From Acidobacteriota bacterium (GTDB lineage: Bacteria; Acidobacteriota; Terriglobia; Bryobacterales; Bryobacteraceae): a DNA stretch of 64,000 nt. The stretch lies in contig JAEZIJ010000187.1 of NCBI GenBank assembly GCA_023436715.1, forward strand, positions 10,156 to 74,155, read 5' to 3'. This document shows, piece by piece, positions 41,491 to 50,628 of this stretch; the stretch's first letter is position 1, and every line of letters starts with the position of its first letter. A program made the translations under genes and the position numbers. The notes under the pieces are model-generated. The model searched no databases and was not told where the DNA came from. It worked only from the letters and a program-made list of their open reading frames with translations.

Positions 41491-42108
41491 CTATCCCGCG
41501 AACGCGCCAACCACGATCAATGCAATGGGTGTGTCGCCGGCGCTGCTGTAGAGGACCCAATCCTCCCCTTCATGCTTCAGCGCGGCGGGTTCCTTGCTGT
41601 CCGGTTTCCAGACATTCAAGGCTGCGGGGTGGCGAACGCCGGATGCCTTGCGGCTCATCTCCACGAGATCCTTGTACGACGGAGTGGCGTTCAGGCCGGT
41701 ATCGTCCGCTGCCGGCGTCAGCAGTACGAAATCGCGGGTCGGCGCGACGCCCTGGTGCGAGCCGTCCACCGGATAGAAACTCAGGCGCATCGTGTAGGTG
41801 CCCGGCTTGAGCGGCTGCCCGCGCCGGTCAGCGCCCTTGTTCGGGAAGCGGACAACGCCCAGCAGCGTTCCGTGCGCAATCTGCGAGAACGAAACGTTCT
41901 GCTCCGAGTTGTCCTTTGCGGGCACGCTAGTGCGGAACCAGACCTCACAGACTACACCGTTCGGCCCGCTGATCTTCGCGCCGTCCTGCTGTAATGCGGC
42001 GCGGATATCCGGCGTGAGTTCGGAGGGCGGCGCACCCGCGGGCTCCATCTTGTATTGGGCGAAGGCCCCGGCCGCAGCCAGGCAAAGAGACAATAGCAGT
42101 TTCCCCAT
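41491..42108 (-). CDS. secreted protein of unknown function (DUF2911-like)
   Basis: A 205-residue exported protein with a signal peptide (about residues 1-17, MGKLLLSLCLAAAGAFA). The mature part contains FPNKGADRRGQPLKPGTYTM, DFVLLTPAADDTG and DWVLYSSAGDTPIALIVVG, a beta-rich arrangement that resembles DUF2911. No catalytic motif is visible. It is a single gene between hydrolase-like and trpEG genes on the same strand. Confidence 0.7.
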   Translation of the reverse strand: MGKLLLSLCLAAAGAFAQYKMEPAGAPPSELTPDIRAALQQDGAKISGPNGVVCEVWFRTSVPAKDNSEQNVSFSQIAHGTLLGVVRFPNKGADRRGQPLKPGTYTMRLSFYPVDGSHQGVAPTRDFVLLTPAADDTGLNATPSYKDLVEMSRKASGVRHPAALNVWKPDSKEPAALKHEGEDWVLYSSAGDTPIALIVVGAFAG

Positions 42109-42171
42109 CGATAATCAGCTCCTCTTCGTCCAGCTTACAAGAACTTGGAGCGACTCGGGAGTTCGCAGTTG

Positions 42172-43131
42172 TTACCGGAGCAGCTTGCCCACGGCGTTGT
42201 CGAGTTCGGCGTCGGTCCATTCGGTGATGCGCACGTTCTTGTGCAGGCTCCAGCGCTCCACATGCTCCGCGGCTTTCTCCGGCTGGACCTTTGTCATAGG
42301 CCCGAGTGTCTCCATCTCTAGCATCTCGGCATTCGTGAACGTCTCGAAGGAGCAGCCGAAATCCGGATAAACGCGCGCCGGGTCGGCCGAGGTCTGCTTC
42401 ACGAACAGCTCGGTTCCGAGCAGGTACGCAGCCCATGTCTTCGGATTGAACGTGCCGATCTTCTGAGGCTCAGCGACCTGCGGATCGTTCCGCAGCGTGA
42501 GGTATTTCTTCGTGATGCGCCAGCGCTTGTCCGAGAGGTCCGTGTACGCCCACATGACCAGCGGATTGGTAGCCTCCAGCACCTCCGGATGCTTGCCGCG
42601 CGGCGGGAATCCGGTGATCGCAGTCCCGCCCTGCGCCATCATGCTCATCGCCCACGGCGCGAACTCGAGCACCCATGGGGTGGTGTTCTTCAAGCGGTGC
42701 ATCACCTCGACACCGGTTCCTGTGGCGTCCATACGAATCACGATCTGCTTTTGCAGCCCGGTACCCGGCTCGACAGGCTCAGTGGCTTCGAGAACGTCGC
42801 CGCGAATCTCGATGTGAACCGGCACGTTGTCCAGCGCCCAGCTTGTGGCCAGCGTCTCCGGCGCCACCCACAGGCGATGCCCGCCGCGAAGCTGGTACTC
42901 TTTCTCGCCCTTCTTGCCGAGCTGTTCCGCATACTCCTTGAAGAGATTCTGGCCTCCGACGAACGCGAACCGCATGATTCGCGGCCCGATGTCCGAGGTC
43001 ACGACAAGCTCAATCTCGCCGTTGGAAACACGGTAGCTGTTCGGCCAGCCCTTATAGTCGATTTTCTCGATTCGCACAGCAGCAGATGTGGTCATAGTGA
43101 TCGCAAGCGCGCACAACAGTGTTCGGTGCAT
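42172..43131 (-). CDS. secreted galactose-mutarotase-fold-like protein (DUF4380-like)
   Basis: A 319-residue protein with a short signal peptide (MHRTLLCALAITMTTSAA). VVTSDIGPRIMRFAFVGGQN near residue 50 and HRLWVAPETL near 86 are the pattern of aldose-epimerase-like beta-sandwich proteins such as DUF4380. It may bind or act on a sugar outside the cytoplasm. It stands 9 bases after the thiL stop codon on the same strand, so read-through is possible. No specific substrate can be given. Confidence 0.7.
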   Translation of the reverse strand: MHRTLLCALAITMTTSAAVRIEKIDYKGWPNSYRVSNGEIELVVTSDIGPRIMRFAFVGGQNLFKEYAEQLGKKGEKEYQLRGGHRLWVAPETLATSWALDNVPVHIEIRGDVLEATEPVEPGTGLQKQIVIRMDATGTGVEVMHRLKNTTPWVLEFAPWAMSMMAQGGTAITGFPPRGKHPEVLEATNPLVMWAYTDLSDKRWRITKKYLTLRNDPQVAEPQKIGTFNPKTWAAYLLGTELFVKQTSADPARVYPDFGCSFETFTNAEMLEMETLGPMTKVQPEKAAEHVERWSLHKNVRITEWTDAELDNAVGKLLR

Positions 43132-43140
43132 CGCTGGACA

Positions 43141-44022
43141 TTATAGTCCGCGCGTGAAGTGGTCGTAGCCTAGGGGCTTCAGCGGCTTCCCCTCGAACTC
43201 AACCCGGCCGGGGCGGCCCTTGCGGATACTTCCGATGCGCGTGGCGCCCGCAACGGCCTTGCGCGCGGTGAAGAGGAGCTCGTAATCCTCGCCGCCGTGA
43301 AGCGCCTGCTCGACCGTCGCACCGGGAAAAGCTGGGATCGGGCCGTCGAGCACGGCCGCGCAGCCCGAGGCCAGGCACAGCCTGTGCACGTCGAGCGAGA
43401 GTCCGTCGCTCAGATCGATAGCCGCGCTCGCCAGCCCGCGCAGCCGCAGGCCGAATTCGAGCCGCGGATCAGGACGCGAGTGCTTTTTCCACGCCGCGCC
43501 GGTGCGCGTTTCGAGTCCCATCGCGGCGCCGCCCAGCGGACCCGAAACGTAGATGGAGTCACCCGGGCGGGCCCCGTCGCGCCGCAGAGCTTTTCCGCAC
43601 GGCGCCGCGCCGCAAACCACGACGTCGCAGGACATGCGCTCCGTGCGCCCGAGGTCGCCTCCGGCCAGCGCTGTCCCGGTCTTCCGCGCCAGGCGTAGAA
43701 AGCCGCGATAGAACGCGTCAATCCAGCGCTGATCCGCCCACTCGGGCACGGCGAGCGAAAGCAGGCAGAACCGCGGCTCGCCGCCCATCGCCGCGATGTC
43801 GCTCAACCCGCGCGCGAGGGCCTTCCAACCCACGCTCTCCGCCGGATGCGTTTCGCGGCGGAAATGCACGTTCTCCAGCATCATGTCGGTGGTGAACAGC
43901 AGGTCTTCCTTTGCGCCCTGGGAGCGGAAAACCGCGCAGTCGTCACCGATGCCGAGCAGCAGGCCGCGACCCGCCGCAGGCACTTTGCGCGCGATGCGGC
44001 GCAGCAGTTCGATTTCGTTCAT
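43141..44022 (-). CDS. thiL: thiamine-monophosphate kinase ThiL
   Basis: A 293-residue ThiL that phosphorylates thiamine phosphate to thiamine diphosphate. GIGDDCAVFRSQGAKEDLLF and FTTDMMLENVHFRRETHPAE carry the metal- and ATP-binding aspartates; ALARGLSDIAAMGGEPRFCL, ALAGGDLGRTERMSCDVVVC and AIDLSDGLSLDVHRLCLASG follow in family order. The start overlaps the stop of the Hsp70 gene by 4 bases, so it belongs to the end of that operon. Length is slightly below the 325 residues of E. coli ThiL, which is common. Confidence 0.92.
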   Translation of the reverse strand: MNEIELLRRIARKVPAAGRGLLLGIGDDCAVFRSQGAKEDLLFTTDMMLENVHFRRETHPAESVGWKALARGLSDIAAMGGEPRFCLLSLAVPEWADQRWIDAFYRGFLRLARKTGTALAGGDLGRTERMSCDVVVCGAAPCGKALRRDGARPGDSIYVSGPLGGAAMGLETRTGAAWKKHSRPDPRLEFGLRLRGLASAAIDLSDGLSLDVHRLCLASGCAAVLDGPIPAFPGATVEQALHGGEDYELLFTARKAVAGATRIGSIRKGRPGRVEFEGKPLKPLGYDHFTRGL

Positions 44023-46709
44023 TCGCTTGCGCCGGCGCCGGACTCGGCGAACACCAGGCCCGAGGGAAGCTCTTCACCGAACATGCGGTCGAGCGCGCCG
44101 GAGTCCAGATCCTCTTCGCCCTCGAGTACGGCGAGCAGCCGGTCCGCATCGGGCTTCCCGGCTACCGCGCGGCGCACCTGCTCGAACAGCACCGGCGAGA
44201 GATCGCGGGTGGGATCGCCCGTACGCCGCGCGATGGTTACGAGCGCATCGGCGGCTTTCGGAACCGGCAGCAGCGCCTCCACCCAACGCGCCGCCGAAGC
44301 GGGCGGAACCACCTGGTTCGCGGGACCGTAAAAAAGCTCGCGCGCGCCCAACCGCGCCAGGCACCACAGATCGGTGTCCGACACCTGCCCCGAACGCGCG
44401 TGCGAGGCCAGACGGTCGCCGAGTTCCGTCCTCGTCTGAAGCGGCAGCAGCTCGAGGCTCGAAGCCGTGCGCCACATCTCCCGCACGAGACTGGGATTCA
44501 CGCGCGGCTGTTTCTTCGCACCGCGCGGAACCAGCACCGGCGACAGGCGCTGGTACACATCCACCTGCTGATTGCGATTCAGCCCTCCCGCCACGCGGCC
44601 CCAAAAGATCCACCACTCGACTTCGTTCTGCACCTGATTCGGGAACTGAAGCCCGGAAGCGTACACGCGCCGCGCCTGCTCTATGCGGAAATCGTCGCCC
44701 GGATATCCGAAACCGGGGCGCAGGCAGAACCCCGCAAGATTGAGCCACCGCTGTTCGTAAGCAGGCGCGAGCTTGCGGCCGTCCGCCAGTTCGAGAAACA
44801 CGTCCGCGAACTGCCGGATCGTCGCAAGCGGCCAGGAGTTCTTTCCGAGTCCGAGCGCGCCTTCAAGTTTTCCAGGCAACTGTTCCGGCGGAATTGCGTG
44901 GTCCCCGCCCGGGCCGAAAACCGAACGGATCAGTTCCTGCGCCGCTTCGACCGCACCCTCGCTGATTACCGCCGCGGCGCGCTTCGGAGCCTCGGCGGTC
45001 GCGGCCTTCTTGCGCAACTGGAACTGCAATCGCCAGCGGTGCTCGGTGATCTTGGACTCGCACCAGATTTCGAGCGTGCCAACTTCCGTCAGCCGCGCGC
45101 CGAGTTTCACGGGAATCAGCCGTTCGCCGGTGCGCCTGCCGAACCGGATCACGGCGTTCAAAGGCGCGTGCAGGTGAAAGTCGCCCTCCAGTTCCGCCGG
45201 AGCAAATTCGATCACCTGTCCGAGCGCGTCTTCCGTTCGCGTCAGAGAACTGTATAGCCGGAACGACACGGGCTTGTTGGCGACCAGTTGCAGGTTCTCG
45301 AGGTCCAGTTCCAGTTCCGAACCTTCTTCGGTCCCGCGAGGAACCAGGCAGACGGCGCGCACGCGCTCGGCCTCCATCCGGTCGCCGCCGATACCGACGT
45401 AGTACGCGCGCGGCAGACCGCCGCGCACGAGCACGCCCGTCCCGGTGGTTCGCGCATAGGAATAGTACGCCGCACCCACCGCCACCGCGAGATCGAGATC
45501 GCGATTCTCGAAGACCAGGGGCCGCCGCCCGTACCAGTTCCCGACAGCATCCGCCACGCGGTCGCGGCACACATCCGGGATGAAGAAACCGCCGTTGAAC
45601 AGAATGGCATCGACGCCGGAGGGCGCATGCTCGGCCGCGCCCGTCAGGAAGGCCGCGAGGTGGCGCGTGATCGCTGGGTCGGAAACATACGGCAGGCCCA
45701 GCTCGCGGAACAGGCTGCGCTTTTCCTCCTTCGGCTTGTCCTCGAGATTGCAGAACGGCAGGAACCCTTCAAGCGTGAGTTCGAGCACTTCCTCGCGCAG
45801 CATCTCCGCTTTTCGCACGCCGCCGACAAGCGCCGTGCCCGCCCCCACAACCGTCACTTCCACGCTCTTCAGATGCGGATCGGCCAGCAGCCGCTCCTTC
45901 GCCGCGGTACACTGTCGCCGGACGGCATTGCGCTGCCGCAGAGAGAGCGCCGTGCCAAGCTTGCTCTCCACCAGCCAGGCCAGCGTGAGGTCGAGGTTGT
46001 CGCCGCCCAGCAGCAGGTGGCGGCCCACCGCGGTGCGCGTGAACTCGACGCGGTCTCCCTCGCGCGAGACACGGATCAGGGTAAAATCCGACGTGCCGCC
46101 GCCGACGTCGCACACCAGCACAACCTGGCCGTCGAACAGGCTCTTGCGCGACTCCGCGAGGTGGTTCGAAATCCAGGAGTAGAAAGCCGCCGCGGGTTCT
46201 TCGAGCAGCGTGAGCTTCGGCAACCCGGCCTCGGTGGCCGCCTGCACGGTGAGCTCGCGCGCTTCCTCATCGAATGAGGCCGGCACGGTGAGAACCACAT
46301 CGTGCTCGGCCATCGACGCGCCGTGCTGTTTCTCCCATGCCTCGCGCATCCGGGCCAGGAACTTCGATGAGACTTCCACGGGCGAGAGAATGCGCCCGGT
46401 CTCTTGCGAATCCCATGGCAGGATCTTTGCCGTGCGGTCCACTTCCGGATTGGACAGCCAGGATTTTACCGAGTGCACCAGCCGCGTAGGCACCAGCGCG
46501 CCCTGCTCGCGCGCGAACGTGCCCAGAAACTCGCCGTTCGACAGATACAGGAACGACGGCAGCACCTTGAGCGATTCGACCCGCTCGGGCGAGACGTGCT
46601 GCGGAATCGGGAGAATGTGAACCGGCGGAAACTCGGTCTCCTCGCCTTCGCCGGGGTCGATATAAGCGACCGCCGAATTCGTTGTCCCCAGGTCGATGCC
46701 GATCTTCAT
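44019..46709 (-). CDS. Hsp70-family protein with long C-terminal extension
   Basis: An 896-residue protein. The N-terminal ATPase domain (about 1-370) has the Hsp70/actin motifs IGIDLGTTNSAVAYID, LLEEPAAAFYSWI, LVCDVGGGTSDFTLI and LLGGDNLDLTLA. The C-terminal half (about 560-896) is a long extension consistent with the DUF3731 region found in such proteins. It does not look like the DnaK substrate domain. ATG 46709 overlaps the stop of the preceding Hsp70 gene by 4 bases. In this DUF2760-Hsp70-Hsp70 arrangement the two probably work together, but their clients are unknown. Confidence 0.85.
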   Translation of the reverse strand: MKIGIDLGTTNSAVAYIDPGEGEETEFPPVHILPIPQHVSPERVESLKVLPSFLYLSNGEFLGTFAREQGALVPTRLVHSVKSWLSNPEVDRTAKILPWDSQETGRILSPVEVSSKFLARMREAWEKQHGASMAEHDVVLTVPASFDEEARELTVQAATEAGLPKLTLLEEPAAAFYSWISNHLAESRKSLFDGQVVLVCDVGGGTSDFTLIRVSREGDRVEFTRTAVGRHLLLGGDNLDLTLAWLVESKLGTALSLRQRNAVRRQCTAAKERLLADPHLKSVEVTVVGAGTALVGGVRKAEMLREEVLELTLEGFLPFCNLEDKPKEEKRSLFRELGLPYVSDPAITRHLAAFLTGAAEHAPSGVDAILFNGGFFIPDVCRDRVADAVGNWYGRRPLVFENRDLDLAVAVGAAYYSYARTTGTGVLVRGGLPRAYYVGIGGDRMEAERVRAVCLVPRGTEEGSELELDLENLQLVANKPVSFRLYSSLTRTEDALGQVIEFAPAELEGDFHLHAPLNAVIRFGRRTGERLIPVKLGARLTEVGTLEIWCESKITEHRWRLQFQLRKKAATAEAPKRAAAVISEGAVEAAQELIRSVFGPGGDHAIPPEQLPGKLEGALGLGKNSWPLATIRQFADVFLELADGRKLAPAYEQRWLNLAGFCLRPGFGYPGDDFRIEQARRVYASGLQFPNQVQNEVEWWIFWGRVAGGLNRNQQVDVYQRLSPVLVPRGAKKQPRVNPSLVREMWRTASSLELLPLQTRTELGDRLASHARSGQVSDTDLWCLARLGARELFYGPANQVVPPASAARWVEALLPVPKAADALVTIARRTGDPTRDLSPVLFEQVRRAVAGKPDADRLLAVLEGEEDLDSGALDRMFGEELPSGLVFAESGAGASE

Positions 46710-48541
46710 GCCGCCGCCACGCGCTCCCGAACGTTGAACTCGAGCTTCCAGCGCCGCCCGTCGCGGGCCACGCACCACAACTGCAACTGGCCGGTTTCGG
46801 TCACCACGCTTTCGAGCGTCACCGGAACCACGTCGCCCGGATTGCCGCCATCGGCCGAAAGCTCAACCTCCATCGGCGTGAGCTCGGTGATTTCCTCGCT
46901 CACTTCCTCGATCATTTGGCCGGCCGGGTCGTCCTTGCGAACGGTCGAGGAGAAGAACCGGAACTCGGCAGGCTGCCCGATGACGAGGCCGAACTCGCGG
47001 CCTGCAATCGGAGCCGCGCTGCCCTCCTCCATTCCGAACGGCGCCACCGTGAGCGCTTTGAGAGGCGCCGGAACGCCCGGAACCGCGGGCATCGCGCTCT
47101 CGATTCCCACGTAGTAGGTGCGGGCCACGCCTCCGCGTATGCGCACGCCGTGACCTGCGCGCGCAAGGCCGTAATAAGATGCGCCGCGCGCCACCGCGTG
47201 CATCAGGTCCTCGCCGGTTAGCGCCACAACGGCAGGCATGCCTTCTTCCTTCAGCCACCCGTTCAGCACGGAGAGCAGCCGTTCGCGGATCAACCCGGCC
47301 TTCAGCACACCGCCGTTGAAGAGCACATGCGTGGGGCAAGCCAGTCCGCTCGGCCCGCGCCGCACTGCGCCGCCTTGCGCGTTCGAGGCCTGCTGCCGCA
47401 GGAATCGCGCCATGTGCCGCGTAATCGCGGCGTCGGCCGCATACGGCAGCCCGAGTTCCTGCAATCCGGCCCGGCGCGCGCGCTGCGGCACGTCCTCGCT
47501 CGATGCCACGGGGAAGAACCCGTCCATCAGAATCCGGTCAACGTCGGCGCGCGGCAACTTCGTTTTGATGGTGCCGCCGACGAGGCCCGTGCCTTTGCCC
47601 AGCACGGTTACCGGAAACTCGTTGAGGCCGGAGCCTTCTTCGAGCAACTTCTCCTTCCCCACGCGGCAGCTCTGCCAGAGCGCGTGGAGCTGAAGCATAT
47701 CGAGTTTTACGTTCTTCGCCGTGAGACCCTGCTCCACGAATCGTGCCAGCGCCAGGTCGATGTTATCGCCGCCGAGCAGAATGTGATCGCCGACAGCCAC
47801 ACGTTCCAGGGCCAGCTCTCCATCGCGCTCGGTTACGGTGATGAGCGTGAAATCCGTCGTGCCGCCGCCGATATCGACCACCAGGATGAGGTCGCCCACA
47901 TTCACGCGCTCGCGCCAGTCCGGGTGACGCTCGATCCAGGCGTAAAAGGCGGCTTGCGGTTCCTCGAGAAGAATCACGTCGCGGTAACCGGCCTGCTGAG
48001 CCGCGCGCTCGGTCAACTCGCGCGCAACCGCGTCGAACGAAGCCGGCACGGTCACCAGCACCTGCTGTTCCTCGAACGGCGCCTCGGGATTGCGATAGGT
48101 CCAGGCGCGCCGCATGTGGTCCAGGTACCGCAGCGACGCCTCAACCGGCGAAAGCTTCTTCACGCCGTCCGGCGCATTCACCGGCAGAATCGGGGCCGTG
48201 CGGTCCACGCCCGCATGGCTCAGCCACGATTTCGCCGATGACACCAGCCTGCCCGGGTTCTCCACCCCGCGCTTCTGCGCGAGATACCCAACCACAAACT
48301 TCCCTGCGCTATCCCAGGGCAACTCCAGCGAGCCTTCGGGAAAATCGACCGCCGCCGGGACGTAGAGGGACGACGGCAGCAGTGGCTCGTCGCGCACCTC
48401 GCCCGGATTTACAACCTGCGGAATCGAAAACAGGCTCGCGCCCGGCAGTTCGTGCGGGTCCGCGATTGAAGCCAGCGGGGCGTAAGCCAGCGCCGAATTT
48501 GTCGTGCCTAAGTCGACTCCAATTACAAACTGTTTTGCCAT
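46706..48541 (-). CDS. Hsp70-family protein
   Basis: A 611-residue Hsp70-like ATPase. VIGVDLGTTNSALAYAP, LVTVPASFDAVARELT, VILLEEPQAAFYAWIE, LVVDIGGGTTDFTLI and HILLGGDNIDLALARFV are the nucleotide-binding motifs. The C-terminal part is beta-rich and short, without a DnaK-like lid. The pair of related Hsp70 genes overlap by 4 bases, and the start overlaps the DUF2760 stop by 1 base. It is a DnaK relative but not DnaK itself; no dnaJ or grpE is near. Confidence 0.88.
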   Translation of the reverse strand: MAKQFVIGVDLGTTNSALAYAPLASIADPHELPGASLFSIPQVVNPGEVRDEPLLPSSLYVPAAVDFPEGSLELPWDSAGKFVVGYLAQKRGVENPGRLVSSAKSWLSHAGVDRTAPILPVNAPDGVKKLSPVEASLRYLDHMRRAWTYRNPEAPFEEQQVLVTVPASFDAVARELTERAAQQAGYRDVILLEEPQAAFYAWIERHPDWRERVNVGDLILVVDIGGGTTDFTLITVTERDGELALERVAVGDHILLGGDNIDLALARFVEQGLTAKNVKLDMLQLHALWQSCRVGKEKLLEEGSGLNEFPVTVLGKGTGLVGGTIKTKLPRADVDRILMDGFFPVASSEDVPQRARRAGLQELGLPYAADAAITRHMARFLRQQASNAQGGAVRRGPSGLACPTHVLFNGGVLKAGLIRERLLSVLNGWLKEEGMPAVVALTGEDLMHAVARGASYYGLARAGHGVRIRGGVARTYYVGIESAMPAVPGVPAPLKALTVAPFGMEEGSAAPIAGREFGLVIGQPAEFRFFSSTVRKDDPAGQMIEEVSEEITELTPMEVELSADGGNPGDVVPVTLESVVTETGQLQLWCVARDGRRWKLEFNVRERVAAA

Positions 48542-49065
48542 TACTCAATCTCGATCTCGGCCGGCGCTACTACGGTCGAGCCGTGCGCAGGAACCGGCAG
48601 TTCCGTCTTCGCGATGCGCCAGCCTTTATGCCGGAGCACGCCGCCTTGCGGCACCCCTGCCGGCACGTTGCCGATGAATTTAACCAGCGTCGCGAGGTTC
48701 TGCGCCACCGATGCACCGATGATGCTGGTGGACGTGCCCTCGACGCCGTCGATGACCGGCGCCAGCTCCACATATCGCTTCAAGGCATCCCGGCACTGGT
48801 CGTGCAGCGACCGTACGGCCGCGCCCACCTGGTCGTCGTCATAGGACGAGATATCCTCCATCAGGAAATCGATCAGCCGCGAGTCGCGCTGCAGAATCGA
48901 GAGGATTTGCACCGTTCCGTCGATGTGATCCGCCGGAGGCTTCGGCGGAGCGGGAGGCCTTTCGGGCACGCGCATCAGCCCCAGGGTTGTAATCACCGGG
49001 TCCGAAAGCCCGTTGTGAAACAGGATTCCAAAAAAGCTGCGGAAAGCCAACACTACTCGATTCAA
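48541..49065 (-). CDS. DUF2760 domain protein
   Basis: A 174-residue protein of the DUF2760 type: RDSRLIDFLMEDISSYDDDQ, VGAAVRSLHDQCRDALKRY and GVLRHKGWRIAKTELPVPA. It has no membrane segment beyond a weakly hydrophobic N-terminus. DUF2760 genes recur upstream of paired Hsp70 genes, which suggests a dedicated cofactor or client. The start is TTG at 49065; a GTG at residue 5 is an alternative. It is the first gene of the operon that ends with thiL. Confidence 0.8.
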   Translation of the reverse strand: MNRVVLAFRSFFGILFHNGLSDPVITTLGLMRVPERPPAPPKPPADHIDGTVQILSILQRDSRLIDFLMEDISSYDDDQVGAAVRSLHDQCRDALKRYVELAPVIDGVEGTSTSIIGASVAQNLATLVKFIGNVPAGVPQGGVLRHKGWRIAKTELPVPAHGSTVVAPAEIEIE

Positions 49066-49133
49066 TCAAAACCCCCAAATGTAGTGGATCAAATCCCAGT
49101 TTAGCGTGCCGCGACCGCAAGGGAGCCGAGCGG

Positions 49134-49315
49134 TATCAGGGCATGGCTTGAGCCATGCCGTAGCGTCATGAGAAGGCCCGGGCTTTAGCCCCTGTCTTCG
49201 GCACTCCCAGGGGCTAAAGCCCTGTGATGGTGGCGCCTTGCGGCACGGCTGAAGCCGTGCCCCGATACGGTTCGTGATGTGGCGGGCCACCACCTCATCA
49301 GGATACGGTTCGTGA
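49134..49315. repeat. palindromic intergenic repeat, copy 2
   Basis: Left arm 49134-49159 and right arm 49242-49267 form an imperfect inverted repeat like that at 2569-2726; between them gggctttagcccctg pairs with caggggctaaagccc. The trailing gatacggttcgtga occurs twice (49264-49277 and 49302-49315). The second of these forms the last codons of the MerR-TPR gene. The 232-base gap between the DUF2760 and MerR-TPR genes holds nothing else. Confidence 0.8.
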
Positions 49316-50218
49316 ACCCTGGACCACGGTCGCCTTGCAGAGCTTGTCGAGTTCCCGTTTCGCTATGGAGGCCCAGGTGCTCGTCGGGTCGAGCTTCAAG
49401 TACGTTTTCCAGTGCTTGACCGCCCGCATCAGATCGCCCTGGCCCTGATACAGCAGCGCAACGTTATAGTGAGCGTCCGCATAGCTCGAGTTCGCGCGAA
49501 GGGCCGCCTGGTAATGCGAAAGCGCCTGCTGCCGGTCGCCCAGTTCGTCGAACAGGTTGCCCAGATTGAAATGCGCCAGCGCGTAGCCGTTATCGATTTC
49601 CAGGGCCTGGCGGTAGCAGCGCTCGGCATCCTTCCACTTCTTCATGTGATAGTGGATCGTCCCCAGGTTCACCAGCGCCCCGGCCGACCGCGGATCAAGC
49701 TCCAGCGCACGCTCGTACGCAGCGATTACGTCCGCCACCGGCGCGCCGGTCTGTTCCAGATCCAGCCCCTTTTCGAACCACGCCTCGGCTTCCTGCTGCC
49801 GTGCGGCGGAATTCCGCCCTGCTGTCTCGCGCTCGCCGGGGAAAGAAAGCAGGCTGCTCAATTCCTCGCGGTCGAAATCGAGCAGGAGTTGCCCGGAGAC
49901 GGCGTCCATCTTTTGGCCCTCCAGGAGCACGGCGACTTCCTTGCCCTCGCAAACGATCTTGAGTTCCTTGAGAGGGTCGGCCACCCCTTCGAGCTTCTCC
50001 CGCAGCGCGCTCACGGCCCGGCGGATGCGCGCCGAAGGCACGCGGTTCTGCCGCAACTTCTGGAGAGAGCGCAGCGCGATCAGGTCTGAGAACGCGTACT
50101 GCTCCAGCGGCGGCACGAGCTCCTGCTTCTCCCATCCCCGCAACTGCCGTTCGGAAATGCCGAGCACACGCCGCACGTCCTTGCGTGTGTAGCCCTGTTT
50201 TGGGGGTACGGCGAGCAT
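49298..50218 (-). CDS. MerR-type HTH protein with TPR repeats
   Basis: A 306-residue protein. Residues about 8-75 are a MerR-like helix-turn-helix (YTRKDVRRVLGISERQLRGW, VPPLEQYAFSDLIALRSLQK). After a linker, four TPRs occupy about 165-300 (SAGALVNLGTIHYHMKKWKD; YALAHFNLGNLFDELGDRQQ). MerR plus TPR is a rare combination outside this group of bacteria and suggests a DNA-binding protein that recruits a partner. ATG 50218 begins a normal MerR N-terminus. The last codons derive from repeat copy 2. It is divergent from feoA. Confidence 0.82.
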   Translation of the reverse strand: MLAVPPKQGYTRKDVRRVLGISERQLRGWEKQELVPPLEQYAFSDLIALRSLQKLRQNRVPSARIRRAVSALREKLEGVADPLKELKIVCEGKEVAVLLEGQKMDAVSGQLLLDFDREELSSLLSFPGERETAGRNSAARQQEAEAWFEKGLDLEQTGAPVADVIAAYERALELDPRSAGALVNLGTIHYHMKKWKDAERCYRQALEIDNGYALAHFNLGNLFDELGDRQQALSHYQAALRANSSYADAHYNVALLYQGQGDLMRAVKHWKTYLKLDPTSTWASIAKRELDKLCKATVVQGSRTVS

Positions 50219-50304
50219 CGCCGGAATTGTAGCAGAAACCGCCGGCCGCCGGACTGGCCGGCCTGCGCGGGCACACCACCTGCAAATCAATTGCAAGATA
50301 GTCC

Positions 50305-50334
50305 TTGACACCCCGCGTGCTCGGATCCGATACT
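50305..50334 (+). promoter_or_regulatory. candidate sigma-70 promoter for feoAB
   Basis: TTGACA at 50305-50310, 18 bases, then GATACT at 50329-50334. The transcript would start near 50341, so translation from the ATG at 50343 would be almost leaderless; the ATG at 50358 would leave a leader of about 17 bases. No Fur box was recognised. Confidence 0.55.
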
Positions 50335-50342
50335 GGAACTTC

Positions 50343-50627
50343 ATGCAACCGAGTTTCATGAGCGGCCGCGGCGCCCACCGTCCCTCGAGCATCGTCGAGT
50401 TGCGCGAAGGGGAACAGGGCGTCCTCGATCGGCTCGATCTGCCGGAAGACATTTCGCGCCGGCTGATGGAACTCGGGTTTGTGCCGGGCAGCCCCGTTAC
50501 CGCGGCCCTGAGCGCGCCCGGCGGCGATCCGCGCGTCTTCCGCGTGGATGGTTCGGAAATTGCCCTGCGGCGCGAAACCGCCGCGCGCCTCAAGCTTCGC
50601 CCTATTCTTTCAGCCGCGGCGGAGTAG
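50343..50627 (+). CDS. feoA: ferrous iron transport protein A (FeoA)
   Basis: A 94-residue SH3-like cytoplasmic protein that assists FeoB. Visible family features are SIVELREGEQGVLDRL, DISRRLMELGFVPGSPVTAA and FRVDGSEIALRRETAARLKL. The first 14 residues are extra, and the ATG at 50358 is an alternative start. It is followed by feoB, whose ATG starts 1 base after the stop. Expression probably comes from the TTGACA promoter just upstream. Confidence 0.92.
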   Translation: MQPSFMSGRGAHRPSSIVELREGEQGVLDRLDLPEDISRRLMELGFVPGSPVTAALSAPGGDPRVFRVDGSEIALRRETAARLKLRPILSAAAE

Positions 50628-50628
50628 C

